DNA of 64,000 bases from Monarcha castaneiventris obscurior (GCA_026261815.1 JAMPIT010000360.1:48871-112870), one strand, 5' to 3'; shown: positions 33,485-46,544, counted from the first letter of the stretch. Translations and numbers: made by a program. The notes: generated by a model from the letters alone, not told the origin.

Positions 33485-34074
33485 GGAAAAATGAGGGGGA
33501 AAAAGGCAGGAAAATGGATGGGAAACAACAAGTAAATAATGGGGAAATGAGGGAAAATGATGGCGAGAAGGTAAAAAAATGAGAGGGAAAAGCAGGAAAA
33601 TGCATGGAAAAAAGAAGGAAAATGTGGGGAAAATAGCAGGTAAATTAGGGGGAAAAGGCCAAAAAAATGTATGGAAAAAGGCAGGTAAATGATGGGGCAC
33701 ATGACGGAAAATGACATTGAAAAGGCGGGAAAACGAGAGGGAAAAGGCGGGCAAATGAATGGAGAAAAGGAAGGAAAAGTATGGAAAAAGACGGGTAAAT
33801 GAAAGGGAACAGGTGGGAAAAGAATGGGGTGAATGTGAGAAAATGAGGGGGAAGAGGTGGGAAAATAAGGAGGAAAATGTGGGAAAACGAAAGTAAAAAG
33901 GGCAGGAAAATATATGGAAAAAGGCAAGAAAATGAGAGGGAAAAGGCAGGAAAATGAATGGAAAAAAAGAAGGAAAATGTATGGAAAAATGAGGGCAAAA
34001 GAGGGGGTAAAAGCAGGAAAATGAAGGGGTGCGTGCAAGAAAATGAGGGGCAAAAGGCGGAAAAGAATAGAAAA

Positions 34075-34231
34075 CCTAACCCCGCACCTAACCCAAATCC
34101 TAACCCTATCCTAGCCCTAAGCCTAAACCTAAGCCTAAGCCTAAGCCTAAACCTAAACCTAAGCCTAAGCCTAAACCTAAACCTAAGCCTAAGCCGAACC
34201 TTAACCCTAACCCTAACCGCAATGCCAACCC
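34075..34231. repeat. Telomere-like island 1 (CCTAAC/CCTAAG/CCTAAA mixture)
   Basis: Hexamers are mainly CCTAAG and CCTAAA with some CCTAAC, i.e. TTAGGC/TTAGGT/TTAGGG variants on the minus strand. Followed by CTATTTTTAAAAAATTTAAA. Confidence 0.9.
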
Positions 34232-35091
34232 TATTTTTAAAAAATTTAAATGAGAGGGAAATGGCCAGAAAATGTATGGAAAAAAGCACGTAAATGATTC
34301 AGCAAAGGTGGGAAATTGACGGGAAGATAGCGGGAAAGTAAGGGGGGAAAAAACAGGAATATGAATGGAAAATGGAAGCAAAATGTATGGAAAAACACGG
34401 GTAAATGAGGGAGAAAATGCAGGAAAATGACGGAGAGAAGGTGGGAAAATGAGAGGGAAAATGTGGGAAAATGAATGGAAAAAAGGAAGGAAAGTATAAG
34501 GAAAAGTATAGGTAAATGAGAGGGGGAAAGTGGAAAAATGACTAAGAGAAGGCAGGACGATGAGAGGGAAAAGGCGGGAAAATGAATGGAAAAAAGGAAG
34601 AAAAATGTATGGAAAAAGGCAGGAAAATGAGATTGAAAAGGTGGGAAAATGTATGGAAAAAAGAAGGTAAATGATGGGGCAAAGGCGGGAAAATGACGGG
34701 GAGAAGCTGGAAAAATGTGAGGGAAAGAAGGTAAAAGAAGTAGGAAAATGGAAGGGAAATGTATGGAAAAACACAGGTAAATGAGGGGAAAAAGGAGGGA
34801 AAATGAATGGAAAAACGGAAGGAAAATGTCTTGAAAAATGAGGGTAAATGAGGGTAAATGAGCAGGAAAAAGGCGGGAAAATGTACGGAAAAAGGCAGGT
34901 AAATGAGGGGGAACAGGCCGGAAAATGACAGAGAGAAAGCGAGAAAATGACAGAGATAAGGCAGGTAAATGAACAGAAGAAAAGAAGGAAAAGGTATGGA
35001 AAAATGAAGGAAAATGAGGGAGTAAAAGTGGGAAAATGAAGGGGTGAATGTGAAAAAATGAGGGGGAAAAGGTTGGAAAAAGAATGGAAAA

Positions 35092-35124
35092 CCTAACCCT
35101 AACCCTAACCCTAAGCCTAACCCT
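35092..35124. repeat. Telomere-like island 2 (short)
   Basis: Five hexamers (CCTAAC, one CCTAAG), followed by CCTCTTTTTAAAAACTGTAAATG. Same flanks as islands 1 and 3. Confidence 0.85.
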
Positions 35125-35752
35125 CTTTTTAAAAACTGTAAATGAGAGGGAAAACGGCCGGAAAATGTATGGACAAAGGCACGTAAATGATGGGGCAAAG
35201 GTGGGGAAATGACAGGCAGATAGCAGGAAAAGGAGAGGGAAAAAGCAGGAAAATGAAAGGAGAAAAGGAAGGAAAATGTATGGAAAAACACAGGTAAATG
35301 AAGGGGAAGTGGTGGAAAAATGATGGGGTAAATGTGAGAAAATGAGGGGGAAGAGGCAGTAAAATGTATGGAAAAAGTCGGAAAAACAAGGTGGAAAAGG
35401 TTGGAAAATGTGGTGGAAAAAGTGGGAAAATTAATGTAAAAAAGGCAGGAAAATGTCTGGAAAAAGGCAGGTAAATGAGGGGGGAAAAGGCAGGAAAATG
35501 ACAGAGAGAAGGTGGGAAAACCAGAGGGAAACAGCAAGAAAATGAATGGAAAAAAAGAAGGAAAATGTATGGGAAAATGAGGGTAAATGAAGGGGAAGAG
35601 GTGGTAAAAAGACGGAGTAAATGCAAGGACATGAAGGAGAAAAGGCAGGAAACTGAATGGAAAAAAGTGGGAAAATGAGGAGGAAAAGGTGGGAAGTGAG
35701 AAGGTGAATGCGAGTAAATGAGGGGGAAAAGGTGGGAAAAACAATGGAAAAA

Positions 35753-35912
35753 TCTAAACCTACTCCTAAACCCAAATCTAACCCTAACCCCAACCCTAAC
35801 CATAACCCTAACCATAACCCTAACCCTAACCCTAACCCTAACCCTAACCCTAACCCTAACCCTAACCCTAACCCTAACCCTAACCCTAACCCTAACCCTA
35901 ACCCTAATCCTA
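35753..35912. repeat. Telomere-like island 3 (mostly perfect CCCTAA)
   Basis: After a degenerate start, about 15 perfect CCCTAA units (about 35815-35905), followed by CCTATTTTTAAAAACTGTAAATG. Confidence 0.92.
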
Positions 35913-38900
35913 TTTTTAAAAACTGTAAATGAGAAGGAAAAGGCCGAAAAATGTATGGAAAAAGGCACATAAATAATTTGGCAAAGGTGGGGAAATGGCA
36001 GGCAGATAGTGGGAAAAGGAGGGGGAAAAAGCAGGAAAATGAAAGGAGAAAAGGAAGGAAAATGTATGGAAAAACGCGGGCAACGAAAGGGGAAGTGGTG
36101 CGAAAATGATGGGGTGAATGCAAGAAAATGAGGGGGAAGAGGCAGGAAAGTGTATGGAAAAAGGCGGAAAAACGAGGTGGGAAAGGTTGGAAAATGAGGT
36201 GGAAATTGTGGGACAATGAATGTAAAAAAGGCAGGAAAATATATGGGAAAATGCAGGAAAATGAGAGGGAGAAGGTGGGAAAATGTATGGAAAAAGGAGC
36301 GTAAATGAGGGGGAAAAGGCGGGACAATGCATGGAAAAAGGCAAGTAAATAATGGGGAAAATGATGGGGAGAAGGCAAAAAAATGAGAGGGAAATGGCAG
36401 GTAAAGGAATGGAAAAAAAAGAAGGAAAATGGCGGGTAAATAACGGGGAAAAGGCCAAAAAAAAGTGTGGAAAAAGGCAGGTAAATGATGGGGCGAATGA
36501 GGGAAAATGACATGGGGAAGGCGGGAAAACAAGAAGGAAAAGGCGGGCAAATGAATGGAGAAAAGGAAGGAAAATGTATGGAAAAACGCAGGTAAATGAA
36601 GGGGAAGAGGAGAGAAAATGAGGGAGTGAGTGCAAGGAAATGAGGGGGGAAATGCAGGAAAATATATGGAGAAAGGTGGGGAAGTGAGGGGGAAAAGACG
36701 GGAAAATGTATGGAAAAAAGAAGGTAAACGATCGCCCAAAGGCAGGAAAATGATGTGGAGAAGGCAGGAAAATGAGAGGGAAAAGGCGGGAAAATGAATG
36801 GAAAAAACAGGTAAATGAGAGGGAAAAGGCGGAAAAATGATGCGGGGAAGGCGGGAAATGAACGGAATAGTGGAAGGAAAATTTCTGGAAAAAGGCAGGA
36901 AAATGAGAGAGAAAAGGCAGGAAAATAAATGGGAAAAAGAAGGAAAATGTCTGGAAAAAGGCGGGAAAATGGGGGGGGGGAAAGGCTGAAAAATGACTGG
37001 AGAAAAGGAATGAAAATGCATGGAAAAATGAGAGTAAATGAAGGGGAAATGGTGGGAAAATTAATGGAGTGAATGCGAGGAAATGAGGGGGAAAAGGAAG
37101 AAAAATGCATGGAAAAAGGCGGGGAAGTGAGGGGGAAAATGCGGAAAAATGTATGGAAAAAATGCAGGTAAATGAGGGGGAAACAGCGGGAAAATGCATG
37201 GGAAAGGCGACTAAATGAGGGGGGAAGGCGGGAAAATGAATGGAAAAAAAAGGAAAATATATGGAAAAAGGCAGGTAAATGATGGGGGAAAGGCAGGAAA
37301 ATGTACGGAAAAAGACAGGTAAATGAGGGGGAACAGGCGGGAAAATGACGTGGAGAAGGCAGGAAAATGAGAGGGAAAAGGCGGGAAAATGAATAGAAAA
37401 AGGGAAGGACAATGTATCGATAACTGAGGGAAAATGGGCGGGAAAAAGGCAGGTAAATGATTTGGCAAAGGCAGAAAAATGACAGAGAAGGTGGGGAAAT
37501 GAGAGGGAAACAGCAAGAAAATGAATGGAAGAAAAGAGGGAAAATATATGGAAAAATGAGGGTAAATGAAGGGGAAGAGGCAGTAAAATGACGGAGTAAA
37601 TGATAGGAAATGACGGGGAAAATGCAGGAAAATGTATGAAAAAAGGCAGGTAAATGTGGGGGAAACGGTGGGAAAATAAATGGAAAAAGGCGGGAAAATG
37701 AGGGGGAAAAGGCGGGAAAATGAATGGAAAAAAAGCGGGAAAATGCCTGGAAAAAGGCAGGAAAATGGGGGGTGGAAAAGGCTGGAAAATGAATGGAGAA
37801 AAGGAAGGAAAATGTATGGAAAACCGAGGGTAAATGAAGGGGGGAAATGAAGAGGAGGGAAAATGAGGGAGTGAGTGCATGGAAATGAGGGGGGAAATGC
37901 GGGAAAATGAATGGAAGAAGGCGGGGAAGTGAGGGGTGGAAAGGCGGGAAAATGTATGGAAAAAAGAAGGCAAATGATGGCCCAAAGGCAGGAAAATGAT
38001 GTGGAGAATGCAGGTAAATGAGAGGGAAAAGGCAGGAAAATGACGGGGGGAAGGCGGGAAATGAATGGAACAGCGGAAGGAAAATTTCTGGAAAAAGGTG
38101 GGAAAATGAGAGGGAAAAGGCAGAAAAATTAATGGGAAAAATTAGGAAAAATCTGGAAAAAGGCAGGAAAACGGAGGGGAAAAGGCTGGAAAATGACTGG
38201 AGAAAGGGAAGGTCAATGCATGGAAAAACAAGAGTAAAGGAAGGGGAAGAGGAGGGAAAAAGGAGGGAGTGAGTGTGATCAAATGAGGGTGAAGATGCAG
38301 GAAAATGTATGGAAAAAGGTGGGGAAGTGAGGGGGAAAAGGCCGGGAAATGTATGGAAAAAAGAAGGTAAATGATGGCACAAAGGTGGGAAAATGATATG
38401 GAGAAGGCAGGAAAATGCAAGGGAAAATGAATGGAAAGGCAGAAGGAAAAGTTATGGAAAAAGGCAAGTAAAAGAGGGGGAAATGGTGGGAAAATAAATG
38501 GAAAAAGGCGGGAAAATGACAAGGAAAAGGTGGGAAAATGAATGGAAAAAAGAAGGAAAATGTATGGAAAAATAAGGTGAAGTGAGGGGGGAAAAGGCAG
38601 GAAAATGTATGGAAAAAGGCAGGTAAATGAGAGGGAAAAGGCAGGAAAATGAATGGAATAATGGAAAGAAAATGTATGGAAAAAGACGGCTAAATGAGGG
38701 GAAAAGAGTGGAAAATGAGGGGTGAATGCGAGAAAACGAGGAGAAAAAGCCGGGAAAATGTATGGGAAAAGGCAGGAAAATGATGGGGCAAAAGCAGGAA
38801 AATGATGAGGAGAAGGCAGGACAATAAAGAGGGAAAACGCCTGAAAATATATGGAAAAAGGCAGGTAAATGATGGGGCAAAGGCGAAGAAATGATGGGGA

Positions 38901-40817
38901 GAAGGCGGGAAAATAAGAGGAAAAGGCGGGAAAATGAATGGGGAAAAGGGAGGAAAATGTATGGAAAACAGCAGGAAAATGAGGGGGAAAAGGTGGGAAA
39001 ATATGTGGGAAAAAGGCGGGTAAATGAGGGGAAAATGGCAGGGAAATATCAGGCGAGAGGGCAGGAAAATGAGAGGGAAAAGGCAAGAAAATTGATGGAA
39101 AAAGGCAGGTAAACGAGGGGGTAAAGGCAGGAAAATGAGGAGACAAAGGCAGGAAAAGCAATGGAGAAAAAGAGGGAAATTTAATGGGAAAAGGCAGGAA
39201 ATTCAATAGAAAAAGGCAAAAAAATGAATAGAAAATGGCAGAAAATGTATGGAAAAAGGGGAGAAAATGAGGGGGGAAAGGCAGGAAAAGGTATGGAAAG
39301 AAGCGGGTACATGAGGGGGAAAAGGTGGGAAAATGTATGGAAAAAGACATGTAAATGAGGGGGAAAAGGTGGAAAAATGACGGGAAGATAGCAGGGAAAT
39401 GAGGGGGGAAAGCTAGAAAATGAATGGGGAAAAGGAAGGAAAATGTATGGAAAAACGAGGGTAAATGAAGGGAAATAGGTGGAAAAATGAGGGAGTGAAT
39501 GCGAAGAAATGAAGGGGAAAAGGCGGGAAAATGTATGGAAAAAGGCAGGAAAATGAGGTGGAAAAGGTGGGAAAATGAGGGGGTGAATGCGAGAAAATGA
39601 GGTGGAAAAGGTGGGAAAGTGTATGGAAAAATGCAGGTTAAATGATGGGGCAAAGGCAGGAAAATGACATTGAGAAGGCGGGAAAATGAGAGGGAAAAGG
39701 CAGGAAAGTGAATGGAAAAACGGAAAATGTATGGAAAAACGCAGGTAAATGAAGGGGGGAGAGGCAGGAAAATGTATGGAAAAAGGCAGGTAAATGATGG
39801 GGCAAAGGCGAAAAAATGATGTGGGGAAGGCAGGAAAATGAGAGGGAAAAGGCAGGAAAATTAATGGAAAAATGGAAAGGAAATGTCTTGAAAGAGGCGG
39901 GAAAAAGAGGGGGAAAAAGGTGGGAAAATGTATGGAAAAAGGCAGGTAACTGAAGGGGTAAAGGCAGAAAAATGATGACTAGAAGGTGGGAAAAGGAGAG
40001 GGCAATGGTGGGAAAATGAACGGAAAAAAAGAAGGAAGTTTCATGGAAAAAGTCAGGTAAATGACAGGGAATAGGTGGGAAAATGAATGGAAAAAGGCTG
40101 GTAAATTATGGGACAAATGAGGGAAAATGACGGGGAGATAGCGGAAAAATGAGTGGGAAAAGGCTGGAAAATGAATGAAAAAATGGAAGGGAATATATGA
40201 AAAGACACAGGTAAATGTAGGGGGAAAAGCGGGAAAATAAGGAGGAAAAAGCATGAAAATGACAGGCAAAAGGCGGGAAAAAGCATGAAAAAAGGTGGGT
40301 AAATGAGCGGGGAAAAGCCAGAAAATGTATGGAAAAAAGAAGGTAGGTGATGGGGCAAAGGTGGAAAAATGACATGGAGAAGGCGGGAAAATGAGGGAGG
40401 AAAGGCTGGAAAATGTATGGAGAACGTCAGGTAAATGATGGGGAAAGGAGGGCATATGATGTGGGGAAGGCAGGAAAGCGAGAGGGAAAAGGCTGGAAAA
40501 TGAACAGAATAAAGGAAGGAAAATGTATGGAAAAATGGGGGCAAATGAAGGGGAAAAGGTGGGAAAATGAGGGGATGAATGCGAGAAAATGAGGGTGAAA
40601 ATGCGGGAAAAGGTATGGAAAAAGGCAGATAAATGAGGGGGGAAAGCCAGGAAAATGCATGGAAAAGGCAGATAAATGATGGGGCAAAGGTGGGGAAATG
40701 ATGGAGAGGTAGCGGGAAAATGAGAGTGAAAAGGCTGGAAAATGAATGGAAAAAAAGAATAAAAATGTATTGAAAAACGTGGGTAAGTGTAGGGGAAAAG
40801 GCGGGAAAATGAGGGGG

Positions 40818-42133
40818 TGTAGCAGGTTTGGTTCAGTAACCAGGCAGAAACACCAATTTTGTGTAGTGGTTTACAGGTTAAACGGGGCATTAGCCCCCAT
40901 GATGTTCTTTCTGTGAGATAAACATTAGGAGGAAAGCAAAGCAGGCATGAAACTTGAAGAAAATAGAGGAATTTATTAACATCCAGATGTAAAAACAACA
41001 GAATAAAACTTTCAGATCCTCCCCCACTTTTCCCCTCCCCCAAACAGTATCACAGTTCTAGGAAAGGGGGAAAACAAAGGATTTTCCCTCCTGCTCTGCA
41101 CGGTTTTACAAACTGCCACCATTTGCAGGTTACATCTCTTTTCCATGAGCCCTTTCACAGCCCTTGTGACTGCTAAAAACACAGGCCCTCACATGGGGTT
41201 ATTCACTATTTTAAGGATGAAATAATTTTCCTTTTGGGCTTGAACACAAGGTCTCCTTTGCCACTGGGTTTTGATCCTGGCATCAGCACTCTTCAACCTT
41301 TTTACAAGCCACTCAGAGAAAAGAAAATGCCTATCCCCCCACGCATTTTAACATGGATTAAAGAGACAAACAATTTGCAGTATTACAGTTCATACCACAA
41401 CGAGGCAAGAAGATTTTTAACCTCCGCGCGCAAGTCCAGGCAGTACTGCCCTTCTGGCTTCGTCCCATGTGACCCCGCTTTCTCCTCTCTCTGGCTCTGA
41501 AAGCCGTCATGTTGTAGGGTGTCACTGGGCTCCATGGTGGAGAGAGCCCTTCCTGCTCCCTCTGTGCCGCCGGGTGCACAATGTGGAGAAGGGGTGTCTT
41601 CCTCTGTTCGCCGCGAAGTCTGCTGGCTGCACTGGAGGCTCGGCCAGCTTTCCCCTTCCTCAGGATACTGCGTCGGGCGACCTCAGCCCCTGGGCCAGCA
41701 GCCACCCCACGGCTCAGGGAATAATCCCCCTCCCAACAATCTACAGTCTGTGCTGCAGCAAAAATCCCACCTTCTCACTGGGAAAAGGGGCAGAAGACAG
41801 AGGGGCAAGGGTGCCCGCCCCAAGCCCTTTGCAAGCCAGGCGGCCGGGCGACAGGAGGGGGCCACCCCTCCCTCTCTCCCGTTCCTGCCCTGAGCCAGAA
41901 CGGGAACTGCCCAAAAATCCCCCCTTCTCAATGGGAAGAGGGGGCAGAAGGCGGGGGGGGGGGCAGGGGTGCCCATCCCCGGCCCCATGGGCAGCGTGGC
42001 CAGAGGCCACCCCCCCACCTTCATGTCCCTGCACTCCCCCTGAACGGGAACTCACTGGGTTTAAATATGTAAACTTTAGAGAAGTGTGATTGGTCTAAAA
42101 GGCTGTCGGTCGATTTATGATCAACCCACGACA
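40818..42133 (-). mobile_element. Retroviral element inserted in the minisatellite, 5-bp target duplication
   Basis: Starts TGTAGCAGG, ends CCCACGACA and is flanked by GGGGG on both sides (40813-40817, 42134-42138). Rejoining gives AATGAGGGGGTGAATGCGAG, a common unit of the array. An internal TGTAGTGGTTTACAGG (40862) matches the start of the LTR family at 30966, and 41593-42133 matches 14940-15482. No gag/pol frame is seen. Confidence 0.8.
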
Positions 42134-45100
42134 GGGGGTGAATGCGAGAAAATGAGGGGGAAAAGGTGGGGAAATGCATAGAAAAAGGCAGGTAAACGAT
42201 GGGGCAAAGGCAGGAAAATGACAAGGAAAAGGGAGGAAAATGAGAGAGAAAAGGCATGAAAATATATGTAAAAAGGCAGGTAAATGATGGGGCAAAGGCG
42301 ACAAAATGATGGGGGAAAGGCAGGAAAATTAATGGAAAAAAGGAAGGAAAATGTATGGAAAACAGAGGGAAAATGAGGGCAGAAAAGGCGGGGAAATGTA
42401 TGGAAAATGGTAGGTAAATCAAGGGGAAAAGCGGGAAAACGCATGGAAAAAGGCAGGCAAATTATGGGGCAAATGAGGGAGAATGACAAAGAGAAGGCAG
42501 GAAAATGAAGGGGAAAACATGAAAATGTATGGAAAAAGGCAGGTAAACAAGGGGATAAATGTAGGAAAATGAGGGGGTGAATGCGAGAAAATGAGGGGAA
42601 AATAGGAAAATATATGGAAAAAGGGGAGAAAATGAGGTGGAAAAGGTGGGAAAAATATTGAAAAGGGAAGGTAAAAGATGGGGCAAAGGTGGGAAAATGA
42701 CGTTGAGAAGGTGGGAAAATGAGAGGGGAAAGGCAGGAAAATGAATGGATAAATGAAAGGAAAATGTATGGAAAAATGCAGGTAACTGAGGGGGAAAAGG
42801 CGGGAAAATGTACGGAAAAGGGCAGATAAAGGGGAAAAGACAGGAAAATGATGGGGGAAAGGTGGGAAAATGATGGGAGGAAGGCAGGACAATGAGAGGG
42901 AAAAATAGGGAAAATGAATGGAAAAAAAGAGAAAAATGTATGGGAAAAGGTGGGCAAACGAGGGGGTAAATGTGGGAAAATGAGGGGGGGAAGGAGAAAA
43001 TGAGAGGGAAAAGGCGGGAAAATGTATGGAAAAACGTGTGTAAACATGGAAAAATGGCAGGGAAATATCCAGGGAGAAGGCAGGAAAATGAGGGGGAAAA
43101 GTCAGGAAAATTGATGGAAAAAGGCAGGTAAACAAGGGGGTGAATGCAGGAAAATGAGGACACAAAGGCAGGAAAAGCAATGGAGAAAGAAAGGGTAAAT
43201 TTCTGGGAAAAGGCGGAAAATTTAATAGAAAAAGGCAGGAAAATGAATGGAAAATGGAAAATGGGAAAAAAATGTACTGAAAAAGGGGAGAAAACGAGGG
43301 GGAAAGGCAAGAAAAGGTATGGAAAATGAGAGGGAAAATGAGGGAGAAAAGGCAGGAAAATGTATGGAAAAATGCAGATAAATGAAGGGCAAACGGCAGG
43401 AAAATGTACAGAAAAAGGCAGGTAAATGAGGGGGGGAAAGGCAGGAAAATGTGTGGAAAAAGGCAGGTAAATGATGGGACAAAGGCAGAAAAATTACGGA
43501 GAGAAGGCAGGAAAATGAATGGGAAAAAAGAAGGAAAAAGTATGGAAAAATGTGGGCAAATGAGGGGGAAAAGGCGAGGAAATGTATGGAAAAAGGCAGG
43601 TAAATGAGGGGAAAGAGGCAGGAAACTGTATGGAGAAAGGCAGGAAAATGAGAGGGAAAAGGTGGAAAAATGAACGGAATAAAGGAAGGAAAATGTATGG
43701 AAAAATGCGGGCAAATGAGGGGGAAAAGGCGGGGAAATGTATGGAAAAAGGCGGATAAATGAGGGGGAAAAGGCACGAAAATGAGGGGGTGAATGCAAGA
43801 AAATGAGGGAAAAGTTATGGGAAAAGGCAGGTAAATGAGGGGGAAAAGGAGGGAAAATATATGGAAAAAGGCAGATTAATGATGGGGCAAAGTCGGGAGA
43901 ATGACGTGGAGAAAGTGGGAAAATGAGAGGGAAAAGGAAGGAAAACAAATGGAAAAAAGGAAGGAAAATGTATGGAAAAACAAGGGTAAATGAGGGGGAA
44001 AAGGCAGGAAAATGTGTGGAAAATTGCGAGGAAATGAAGGAAAAATGGCAGGGAAATACCCTGGAAGAAGGCAGGAAAATGAGTGAAAAGGCATGAAAAT
44101 TAATGGAAAAAGGCAGGTAAACGAGGGGGTAACAGCGGGAAAATGAGGAGAAAAAGGCAGGAAAAGCAATGGAGAAAAAGAGGGAAAATTAATGGGAAAA
44201 GGCGGGAAACTGAATGGAAAAAAGGCGGGAAAATGAAAGAAAATGTATGGAAAAAAGGGAGAAAATGAGGGGGAAAAGGCAGGAAAATGTGTGGAAAAAG
44301 GCGGGTAAATGAGGGGGAAAAGGCCGGAAAAGGTATGGAAAAAGGAAGGTACATGATGGCGCAAATGCGGGAAAATGAGGTGGAAAACGGGGGAAAATGA
44401 ATGGAAAAAGAGAAGAAAAATGTACGGAAAAACGCAGGTAAAGGTAGGGTAAACTGCGGGAAAATGAGGGGGTGAATGCGGGAAAATGAGGGGGTGAATG
44501 TGAGAAAATGAGGGGGAAAAGGCCGGGAAATGTATGGAAAAAGGCAGATAAATGAGGGGGAAAAGGCTGGAAACTGTATGGAAAAAGGCAGGGAAATGAG
44601 AGGGAAAAGGTGGGAAAATGAATGGATAAAAGGAAGGAAAATGTTTGGAAAAACACAGGTAAATGAGGCGGAAAAGGAGGGAAAATGAGGGGGGAAAAGG
44701 CAGGAAAATGTATGGAAAAGGGCAGGTAAATGAGAGGGAAAAGACGGGAAAATGAATGGAAAATAGGAAATAAAATGTATGGAAAATTGCAGGTAAATGA
44801 GGGGGGAAAGGCAGGAAAATGTAGGGAAAAAGGCAGGTAAATGATGGGGCAAAGGCAGCAAAGTCACGAGGAGATAGTGGAAAAATGAGTTGGAAAAGGC
44901 TGGAAAATGAACAGAAAAATGGAAGGAAATTGTATGGAAAAACACGAGTAAATATAGGAGAAAAGGCAGGAAAATGAGGGGGTTAACGTGAGAAAATGAG
45001 GTGGAAAAGGTGGGAAAATGTATGGAAAAAGGAAGGTGAATGATGAGGCAAATTCGGGAAAATGACAGAGAGAAGGCGAGAAAATGAAGGAAAAGGCGGG

Positions 45101-46439
45101 AACGTGAATGGAAAAAAAGAATGAAAATTTGTGGAAAAAACGTGGGTAAATGAGTTGGAAAAGGCGAGAAAATGAAGCAGTGAGTGAGAGAAAATGAGAG
45201 GGGAAATGCGGGAAAATGTATGCTATAACGCAGGTAAATGAGGGAGAAAAGGCGGGAAAATGAGGAGATAAAGGCAGGAAAAGCAATGGAGATAAAGCAG
45301 GGAAATTATTGGGAAAAGGTAGGAAAATGAATGGAAAAAAGGAAGAAAATGTATGGAAAAAGGCAGGTAAATTAGGAGGAAAAGGCAGGAGATTTAATGG
45401 AAAAAGGCGGGGAAATGAATGGAAAAAAAGGCAGGAAAATGACTGGGAGAAAGCAGTAAAATGAGGAAGAAAGGCGGCTAAATGAATGGAAAAATAGCGG
45501 GAAACTGAATGGGAAAAAAGCAGGAAAATGAGGGGGAAAATTTAAGGGAAATGACGACGACAGGGCAGGAAAATGACGGGGAGAGGGCGAGGAAACAAAT
45601 GGAAAAAAGGCGGGACAATATATGGAAAAAGGCGAGTAAATGAGGGGGAAAGGCAGGAAAATAAGGAAAAAAATGCAGGAAATTGTATTGAAAAAGGCGG
45701 GAAAATGAGGGGGGGAAAGGCGGGGAAATGAATGGAAAAAGGCAGGAAAATGACATGGAGAAGGCAGGAAAATGAGGAGGAAAAGGCGGGAAAGTGTGGA
45801 GAAAAAGGTGGGAAAATGAATGGAAAAAGGTGTGAAAATCATTGGGAAAACACGGGAAAATGGATGGAAGAAAAGGTGGGAGAATGTATGGAAAAAGGCA
45901 GGAAAATTACTGGAAGAAAGGCGGGAACATTACTTGGAGAAGGCTGGAACATGAGGGGGAAATGTCGGAAAAATTAATGGAAATAGGCAAGACAATGTAT
46001 TGAAAAAGCGAGAAAATGAGGAGAAAAAGGCAGGAAATTGAGGGGGGAAAGGCAGGAAAATGAGGAGTAAAGGCAGGAGAATGACGGGGAGAAGGCAGGA
46101 GACTGAGAGGGAAAAGGCAGAACAATGTATGGAAAAAGGCAGGAAAATGACGGGGAAAAAGCGGAATAATGAGTGGGAAAAGGCGGGAAAGTGGGGAGAA
46201 AGTGGTGGGAAAATGAGGGGCAAAAAGGCGGAAAAATGACAGCGAGAAAGCAGGAAAATGAGGGGAAGAAGGCGGGAAAATGAATGGAAAAAAGGCAGGA
46301 AAATGTATGGAAAAAGGTGGGAAAATTAGTAGAAGAAGGCAGGAAGATGAGAGGAAAAAGGCGGGAAAATGTATGGAAAAAGGCAAGTAAATGAGTGGGC
46401 AAAGGCCGGAAAATGAATGGAAAAATGGCAGAAAAATTG

Positions 46440-46517
46440 GGCCAGGAACCTAAGCCGGTATTCCATGAATGTCTTCAGCGCTTCCAGCCGGTACAAGCGG
46501 TCATCCACATCCACAGT
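46440..46517 (-). CDS. DCC-family exon, second half of FN3-2 (truncated)
   Basis: After a TTTTCCAG acceptor it encodes TVDVDDRLYRLEALKTFMEY then RLRFLA, matching the C to F strands of FN3-2 in DCC/NEO1. Homology ends at 46440, where GGAAAAATGGCAGAAAAATTG minisatellite begins; no donor site is present. Confidence 0.85.
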
Positions 46518-46544
46518 CTGGAAAAGCGGGAAAATTCCAAGGGA

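Larger units (their letters stand above)
33485..46439. repeat. 13-kb purine-rich minisatellite (GGGAAAATGA family)
   Basis: Units such as GGAAAATGTATGGAAAAAGG and CAGGTAAATGAGGGGGAAAA repeat over the whole span apart from the element at 40818-42133 and three telomere-like islands. The plus strand is almost free of C, so the minus strand is a long pyrimidine tract lacking stop codons. That explains the very long Phe/Pro/Ser-rich reading frames (up to 983 codons), which are not genes. The array begins exactly inside an exon of the DCC-family gene at its right end. Confidence 0.95.

Noticed and set aside
35753..35912. True chromosome end
   Set aside because: The telomere-like tract is internal, short and flanked by the same minisatellite on both sides.
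35431..38382. A 983-codon minus-strand open frame rich in Phe, Pro and Ser, with similar ones (35129-37021, 35916-37985, 38142-39653, 42419-43948)
   Set aside because: They are translations of the GGGAAAATGA minisatellite in all frames lacking stops; no start context, domain or splice structure.
41741..42055. GC-rich Pro/Gly frames in the element at 40818-42133
   Set aside because: They overlap in all frames, and the homologous segment at 14940-15482 does not keep the same frame.
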